NCBI GenBank assembly: GCA_963971425.1
Contig: OZ020514.1
Location: 41,887,158-41,951,157, forward strand
Source: Bryoerythrophyllum caledonicum
Taxonomy: Eukaryota > Streptophyta > Bryopsida > Pottiales > Pottiaceae
DNA length: 64,000 nucleotides
Direction of reading: 5' to 3'
Part shown: positions 57,504 through 64,000 of the stretch, in pieces
Position numbering within the stretch: the stretch's first letter is position 1
How the letters are laid out: each line of letters opens with the position of its first letter
Position numbers and translations under genes: made by a program
Notes under the pieces: model-generated
The model's input: only the letters and a program-made list of their open reading frames with translations
The model's database searches: none
Told to the model about the DNA's origin: nothing

Positions 57504-58150
57504 TCTTAAGCTCTGTTTCCATGATGACAGCAAGTGTTTGATGCTCGAGATCTCTTGAACAAATATACTAATTGGTTGTGGAGTGGAGGGACTGGCTGCT
57601 ACAATGGGTAGGGCGTTCTTGGTCGGGGTTCAATTTCCCTAGACAAATAGTGATTATGTCATCTTTTTATACTTTGTTGTCTTTGTACATGTTGTGTTTG
57701 AGTGACTCTGAATTGTTGTGGATTGATTCATGTCTATCATGTTGTCGTGTTTGTCTTAGTATCATGCTTGGAATTATGTCATGTTTCATTTGTATCATGA
57801 ATGTATTGCATTATGTTTGCATCATGTTTCTAACAAGTTGCTACAATGGCACATCAATTTTCATAAACATCGCGTGAGAAGAGAACATGTGTCCATTGAA
57901 GCAACCAAAAGCAACGTCATGAAACAGTCAGGGAGCCAAATTCCTTACATGTTGCACAAGAATATGTAAAAAAAAATTGTCATTTCAGTTATTCCAAAAT
58001 CAATCTAGGAGCCATATTTTCTTACTACTATCAAGAAAAAATCGCTAAGATTCATTCCACACTTGAATGAATGGTAGCCACTCGCACTACCTTGGTTTAT
58101 CTTAAAAAAAATTGTTGCCCACAGCTCGTCAAGGTCACTCCAAAGAAGAT
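57504..58150. other. Interval 3' of hAT2, no gene
   Basis: AT-rich, with short T-rich open frames. It probably includes the 3' end of hAT2, but no terminal repeat was recognised. Confidence 0.5.
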
Positions 58151-58164
58151 GTCAATGATGCCAC

Positions 58165-59490
58165 CACTCAAAGGAGGTGCCAACATCAACACTCCCTTTG
58201 GAGTGCCACCTACTACACGTAGAAGAGACATCAAAGAGAATGCCGATGTTGGCATTACCTTAAAAGGGTGTTTAAGGTACTTCCTATGGACACCCCCTTA
58301 AAAGAGCGCCGAAATTTGCACCACCTTAAAGGGGTGTTTAAGGTATTCCCTTTGGACACCCCCTTAAGAGAGTGCCGACATTGGTACTCTCTTTAGAGTG
58401 TCATTTATAGCACGTAGGGTACACTCCAAAGAAGATGTCAATGTCGGCACCACCTTAAGGGAGAGCCCATGGTGCTCCCTTTGGATGCCATGTTAAGGAG
58501 GTGCTGACATCGACACTCCTTTTGAATTGCCATCCACATTGACACCATCATAAGAGGGTGCCTATGATGTTCTTTCTAGACGCCTCATTAAGGATAAGCA
58601 AACGTTGGCACTCCCTTTGAAATGCCACTCATAGTAAGAGGCCTCCCATAGGGAGGATGTTGCTATCAGCACCCCCTTGAAGTGCCTTCTAGATAGCACG
58701 GAAAATCTCTTAACCAATCGCCTATGACTCCGTCACAAACAATGCCGGCATTGACATCATCCCATGAATTTTTCATTGAGGAGACTTTAGAAGGGGTGCC
58801 AACAATGGTACCTCCTAGAAGGGATGTCTAAATCAATCTCGGAGGGCTCTATCCATTAGCACCCGCTGTAAAGTCCCTCCCAATGATCATAAAAAAGCCC
58901 CCAAGGGAGATTCCAATACTGGCACCCACTTGGAGACCCATTGCACAATATAGGATAATTTGAGTGTTTTCCGAAATGGTATTACACTTCATCATCCGAC
59001 ATTCTACGGATGAGATATTTGCGAATGAAGCTTTAGATTTTGATACTTCATCCACAAATAATTCATCCCCACAATGTTGGTTGATAAAATGAAATACCAT
59101 TCTGGAAAGCTATTGAAATATTTTAGAGCGTGGGAGGGATGTTCACAGGGGTGCCGATGTCGGCACCCCCCTTGGAAGCTCTACCATAGATATTAGGAGG
59201 GACTCCAAGTGAAGTGCCAATGGCGGAACCTCCTAAAAGGGAGCCCTAGGCCAATAGTTTAGGGCTCAAATCTTAGGGTGTCGCAATTGGCAACCCCCTA
59301 GAAGTTCTTCCATAAATAGTAGGAGGGACTCCAAGGGGAGGAGAACATGGAGATGGCGGCACCCATTGTAGTGCCTCCTACTCGATGTAAAAGACACCAC
59401 AAAGGGCGTGCTGATGTCAGCACCTCTTTAAAAGGCATCTCCAAGGAGTTCCCTTGGCACCCTTAAAAAAATGTTGATTTCGGCACCCCC
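58165..59490. repeat. Degenerate satellite of GTGCCGA(T/C)(A/G)TCGGCAC palindromes
   Basis: About eighteen copies of a GTGCCGATGTCGGCAC-type palindrome recur roughly every 55-70 bp (e.g. near 58,170, 58,243, 58,373, 58,438, 58,502, 59,153 and 59,408). They are separated by CCCTTTGGA / CCTTAAAAGG phrases. The best copy, GGGTGCCGATGTCGGCACCC at about 59,152-59,171, is nearly perfect. The spacers vary much more than the palindromes. It lies downstream (minus-strand sense) of the E5 gene. Confidence 0.8.
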
Positions 59491-59852
59491 AAAGGACGCA
59501 TCCTAGTGAAGCACACTAGACTTGCGTTTATTCAGGAAGATGTGAATTTTTTTTTACTTAAAATAGTATGCCAATGAAGCCATCCAACGTTGATGTGTAC
59601 AACATGTGATGCTTGGACTTCTTTTCCACTTCTACAAGTTCTTCTTTTGACACTTGGTGCTCAATATACTCTAGTGGCTGCACAACAATACTTTGGATGT
59701 GGTAGAGTTTGTGGACTAGGTTCACCTTTATATAGCATTTCTACTTCTTCTTGCACGTTAATTATGCAAACATCATTGAATGCTAAAAACAACAAAATCC
59801 AATTGTTCAAGTTAGACAAATTAAGAGTCTTACTAGTTCACTTGGTGAAGTA
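59491..59852. other. Spacer, no gene
   Basis: Short open frames without motifs, between the satellite and the E5 gene remnant. Confidence 0.4.
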
Positions 59853-60645
59853 CTATTAGAAGATGTCCAACTTGGACCGCAACCTCTAAGATGATAGACT
59901 CCACGGCATAATGCCATCTTAGGTCGTCACCATGGCCCTTGTTGATTATCGGTATGCACTCCGCTAATCTATGTTTGCCATCCAAAATATCTTCTTTGAG
60001 AATTGCTTCAAGGGGTCCACCTTCTGCAACTCCTTTTCAAACGCATCATTAATCTTTTATTCATTGGACTCCATGTATCATAATCCTTACTTGTGACAAG
60101 AGCAGTTATCTTCTTGTTATCTTGGAAGGCAACATAAATACTTCGTGGCCATCCATATATCTTGTGCTCACAGAGTATGTACCTAGAGCAATTACATCAT
60201 TTTTCAAGTTAGCCTAATGGCTGCAAAGGACTCCATTCTACACAAAAGAATATTTAGCTTTGTCTTATTCTTTGGCTAGAACCAAAGCTTCTCTAGCAAA
60301 ACATTTGTATTGGTAAACCTCTCATCACCAAGGCGTCTATTTCCTTTCTAAGTTCATTGGCGGACATCTCCGTAGGGTCCTCAAGCGCCACGTCTAGAAG
60401 CTAAGCAACCTAATACTCAGTTTCCAGTTCTTTGTCAAAATCGTTGTCATCTTCAAGATGAATCAATTCATTGAACAAGTACAATTGCTCAACTTGAATT
60501 TCATTGTCATGGACATGGTAACATACTTGAAGCAAGTATGTCCGGTTGGGACAACTCGGGCCGCTCTTCTGTGAGCACATTGCTACCCGTTGGAGGTTCA
60601 TTGTAGAAATCTGCATTGAAAGACTGGAAGGCGATTGCTTGGGAT
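59853..60645 (-). pseudogene. E5 gene remnant with a ParB-like DGKHR motif
   Basis: The minus strand reads in pieces: MQISTMNLQRV, then an acidic part (EDDNDFDKELE), then MSANELRKEIDALVMRGLPI, then YSVSTRYMDGHEVFMLPSKI. Last is AILKEDILDGKHRLAECIPI (complement of about 59,940-60,005), followed by YAVESIILEVA. The ILDGKHRLAE phrase resembles the conserved box of ParB/sulfiredoxin-fold proteins (compare GEQHCVAAH in E1 and NSQHSIATS in E2). The match is short and the rest does not clearly align with E1 or E2, so the assignment is tentative. Frameshifts and stops are frequent. The gene is flanked on both sides by the same palindromic satellite. Confidence 0.35.
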
Positions 60646-60819
60646 AGGTCTAGAAAAAAATGTCTACTCTGAACGGGCATGCCCCCCAGAGTCGGGCCTC
60701 CAATTGGGAGGTTATGTCAAAATAGACTAGACCTCGCGATTGATACGCCCTCACAAATTGCCGCTATAGTTGTCTAATTGCCACATGGCCTATCAGTCCA
60801 TACATGCCCCTGGGAAAGC

Positions 60820-61100
60820 AAGTGCCAATGTCAGCATCCCCAATATTGAAGTTGTGTTTGTACAGATTGGACCTTTTGATTTGAGGTGCTGACATTAGTA
60901 GGACCTCTTCGAGAGGCCTGACTATACTAGTAGGCCCTCTTGATTAGAAGTGCCAACATTGGCATCCCCTCTCCAAGAAACCCGTCGGTATTGAAAAAAC
61001 CTCCCAATTAGGGTTGACAACATTGGCAACTCCTCTTTGAAGGGCCTCTTTGTTTTATAAGGGCCTACCAAAAGATGGTGCCAATGTCGGCACCTCGGAC
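60820..61100. repeat. Second block of the GTGCCGATGTCGGCAC-type satellite
   Basis: Five copies (near 60,825, 60,885, 60,948, 61,012 and 61,078: GTGCCAATGTCAGCATC, GTGCCAACATTGGCATC, GTGCCAATGTCGGCACC and others), about 63 bp apart. The period and palindrome are those of the 58.2-59.5 kb block, but it lies on the other side of the E5 gene. Confidence 0.8.
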
Positions 61101-61129
61101 CTGGAGGTCTTATTAATACAATCAGACTT

Positions 61130-61453
61130 CTAACTTACCTCACCTCTCCCTCCTTTCTCTTCACTCTCTTCTTCCACTCCTTTCCTTTCGTCATTTACTA
61201 CTCGTCTCTCTTGTGTCTTTTCCTCTACTTTCAAATCAATGCTCATTTGTCCCACGACTCTTCTTTCACTCAATGCAAGGTTACCCCTTCTTCCTATTAT
61301 CTTCCTCACAACTCGATCAGAACAATCAACAAATGAAGAGAACAACATACCTTCCATGGTGTCTTTAATGCGTTCAAGGTAACTTCTGGGATTGAGCCCC
61401 TCCCCTATCTGGAGGCCCTCTTTCTCTATGAAATGTGAACAAAGAAAGGTCAA
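61130..61453 (-). CDS. Small unrecognised open frame upstream of E5
   Basis: A 107-codon minus-strand frame starting MTFLCSHFIEKEG and ending in an acid/base-rich tail (EEKTQERRVVNDERKGVEEE). It lies upstream of the E5 gene in the same direction and could be a first exon of that unit or chance coding in a C/T-rich strand. No family recognised. Confidence 0.2.
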   Translation of the reverse strand: MTFLCSHFIEKEGLQIGEGLNPRSYLERIKDTMEGMLFSSFVDCSDRVVRKIIGRRGNLALSERRVVGQMSIDLKVEEKTQERRVVNDERKGVEEESEEKGGRGEVS

Positions 61454-64000
61454 AAGCTTTTGATGATTCCTCTTGTTATTATTTGTAAGGGTAAAATCAA
61501 AACCAAAATCAACTACTTCCTACATCACCCTCATAGTAATTTGCAAATATCCTCAAGCTAAATTGCCTAGGAAGGAGTCCGCAACTTCCCACAACCAATA
61601 TTGCAATCTCCAACAATTTATTTTGCAATTGATTCTAAACCTAAATTGCAAGCGCGTACAACCTCGAAGGCAATCATGCAACACTCAAATCGCAAACACC
61701 CACATTGAAAATTTCAAACATCCACAACTCAACACTTAAAAACCCTTCAACCAATTTGCACACTTCTAGAATTGACTACCTAAAACTGCTATCTATATAT
61801 TGAGCATGGCACAAAATTGTCAAAGAATATACCAATGACAAACATTAAAAATGAAATAACAATGAATGGATGAGCCATATGACTAGAATGAAATGTTATT
61901 CCGCAAGTTGAACTCATAGGTTGGTAGAGGCACTCAATAGTCATGCAACTTCTGAGAAGACATTCTATGAACTAAGTAATGATTATATTCGATATTCAAT
62001 CAACTCAACAAATCACCTGATTAAGGAGATTTTTTCACAATTCTCTCATCTCCAAATATACTTGATGTCTCCTTAGCACTCGGCCGGGTGCAAAGTCAAT
62101 ACTCAACAAGTTAGATTATAATTCGATACAAATAGAGAATGTGGAATTTTTCCCTCCCAAATACAACGGAGATGTTATATTTGAACTTCCACCAATAAGG
62201 AAGTATCCATCCATCATCTAAAGTTAGGCAGTTGCAAGGTATAGATGAGAAGATGACGACCACACGGCAAAATCACATATTAAATCCAAGTTTCACCTGA
62301 CCTTTAGGATGCCAACGTGTTTGGGCCACCTAAAGTGCACCAATAATAATTGTGACTATCTCGAGCCTGTCCATTGAATGCGGCCAACAACTGAATCTGA
62401 ATAGGACGGTACAACTACAACTTGCTTCGTTTATGGTCGTGACCCTCTTCTTCATTCAAATGTCTTCTCCGCAATTTGTCATGTTCCAACCACGTGCTTA
62501 AAAGGTCGTCCTTCAAAGATCTACTAGGTATTTGGCCAATGTCATAAAACCCGAGCTTGCCTACATCTCGGCTTAAGGAAACAATAGCCAATAGTCATTC
62601 TGTAAGGAAGTGAAATTATAGAGACTCATTTGAGAAGCTCCGAACACTTATTTGCAAACAAGCCAAATGGACTTGGACCAAGCTATTTTGCGTGCCTAAT
62701 TTTGCGAGCTGCGAGCTGCGAGCCTAGAATTGCGAGCCTCGTTGGCAAAAATTGAGTTCTTAATTTGGAAAAGGCATTGAAAAGCAAAAGTTTTAAGGTC
62801 TTTTTAGAATGACATTGGTTAAATTCATTAAATTAATGGACCTATTACCGTGGAGGAGGGTGGAAAAATTGTATACAGGAAGGATCTAAAAAATGACAAT
62901 ATTGTTGATTTTCTTTTGAAAAAAGGGACTTATGACCGTGGAGTCTAGGGTCCTACACTAAAGGGAAGATAGGATTTCTAAAGTTATGAAGCTTTGGAGC
63001 ATGATTTAGGATATAAAAAGGGAGAGTAAGAGGGAGAGAGAGGAGTCACAGAGGAAAGAGTGGTGGAGAGGAAGGTTTCAGAATTTGGAGTGGTAGTGGT
63101 TATAGGAATCCGGAGACCTTAGGAAGTGGGATTAGTGCAATTTAAGGAGATGTCAAGTAGAGTACATAAGATTTTAAAGAGGGAGCATTTACGACAGTGA
63201 GAGTAACACACCCAAAAATATTGGTTGAATTTAGGGTACTGTTGAACAAAAGATTTAGAGTTAGAATTAGCGGCCTAGAAGGCTTGGGAGATTCTGATAG
63301 CAAGAGGCAAGATTTGGAGATAGATGACTAAATTTGGTGGATGATGACCCAAGACATGGTAAATTTGGGAGATTTAAAATGTGTACGGGCGATAAAGCTA
63401 GTGGGACAAAGAGCAAATGATTTAGAGTATGGAACTATGGGTAAAGGACAAATAGTAAGTGTTTAGAACTAAAGATAAGGGAGAGAAGTGGAGAGATATG
63501 AAGGATAGTTTGTGGACAATTGACGACCCGACAATGTAGTTTTTGGAACCGGAAAAATTAGAAAGAGTCTTGGAATGGGACATTGAATGAGTGAGATTTT
63601 AAACTCGACTTCTATATACTTGCAAGGGAAGTGTAAATCTCCAATCTGAGTCTCCCTATGTTCCATTATAGTCACTAAGTGTAGATTTGCGAGTGATGGA
63701 CAAGAACTAGTACAAACGGTAGAAGTGGTCCTTTTTGTCTCACCGCCTTCTATATAGAATTTAGAGTGACACTATACAAGGTCAAAATACTATAAATGAC
63801 AGCTATGCACCATAGTGTTTAAAAAGAAAAATCTATAAATTTTGCTTAATCATTTCCAGCAGAAACTAGATGTGTGAATGAATACAGATACCTCGAGATG
63901 TAAACCACAGACAACTTTGAAGATGTAACAGAGGTAGAAATAGTAAGCCTATGCACTCCTTTTGCCTAATGACTTCTTAGACATCTTTGTAAACGTTGGG
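61454..64000. other. AT-rich tail of the window, no gene
   Basis: No convincing gene or element. GCGAGCTGC repeats near 62,704-62,725 form a tiny tandem. Purine-rich stretches from 62.8 to 63.6 kb produce spurious frames. Confidence 0.5.

Overview
The window looks like gene-poor, repeat-dense nuclear DNA of a land plant or close streptophyte. The evidence is GT-AG introns, a Ty1/Copia remnant, a MULE paired with a Ulp1-type protease gene, plant-style FCP1-like phosphatase domains with a DLNG motif, and an exon resembling plant NADPH-thioredoxin reductase. The species cannot be told from sequence alone. I see no intact ordinary host gene, rRNA or tRNA. Almost everything recognisable is a transposon gene or a decayed copy of one.

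Layout. 1-3.33 kb: 3' part of a DNA element encoding a DUF7869-type protein, split by a 757-bp solo LTR. 3.85-11.4 kb: element E1, with a ParB/sulfiredoxin-like gene, an FCP1/HAD-like gene and many GGATCGTAGGATCC-type palindromes in its non-coding parts. 11.5-12.2 kb: decayed kinase-like gene K1. 12.3-12.7 kb: GC-rich minisatellite. 12.73-12.83 kb: a MULE end. 12.83-15.9 kb: 5'-truncated Copia fossil with its 3' LTR. 15.9-20.6 kb: element E2, a diverged relative of E1, with an inverted partial copy (E2') at 21.4-22.6 kb; its palindrome is TTTAGCTC..GAGCTAAA. 23.35-26.59 kb: E3, a compact MULE derivative carrying one unrecognised gene. 26.6-31.1 kb: a divergent pair, kinase-like K2 (minus) and a coiled-coil protein (plus), bordered by GC-rich GACGTC arrays. 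32.0-32.8 kb: nested duplications. 32.8-36.8 kb: hAT element 1 between two more GACGTC arrays. 36.84-43.59 kb: a two-gene MULE (transposase plus Ulp1 protease) full of CGATAA. 45.5-50.0 kb: DUF7869 copy 2, holding a 163-bp MITE with perfect terminal repeats. 53.4-54.2 kb: exon-like pieces of host origin. 55.5-57.5 kb: hAT element 2. 58.1-61.1 kb: a palindromic satellite around a minus-strand gene (E5) with a ParB-like motif. 61.5-64 kb: AT-rich, nothing recognised.

The main pattern is that several element families each carry their own short, often palindromic motif, repeated many times, mostly in their non-coding DNA. Three of these elements (E1, E2, and less surely E5) also encode a protein with a ParB/sulfiredoxin-like signature. 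I infer, without proof, that such elements encode a protein that recognises its own family's sites, similar in idea to ParB-parS or to the VANC anti-silencing proteins of Arabidopsis VANDAL MULEs. A second result is that the MITE at 48.07 kb and the 3' ends of both DUF7869 copies share terminal sequence, which ties a DUF7869 protein to a mobile family.
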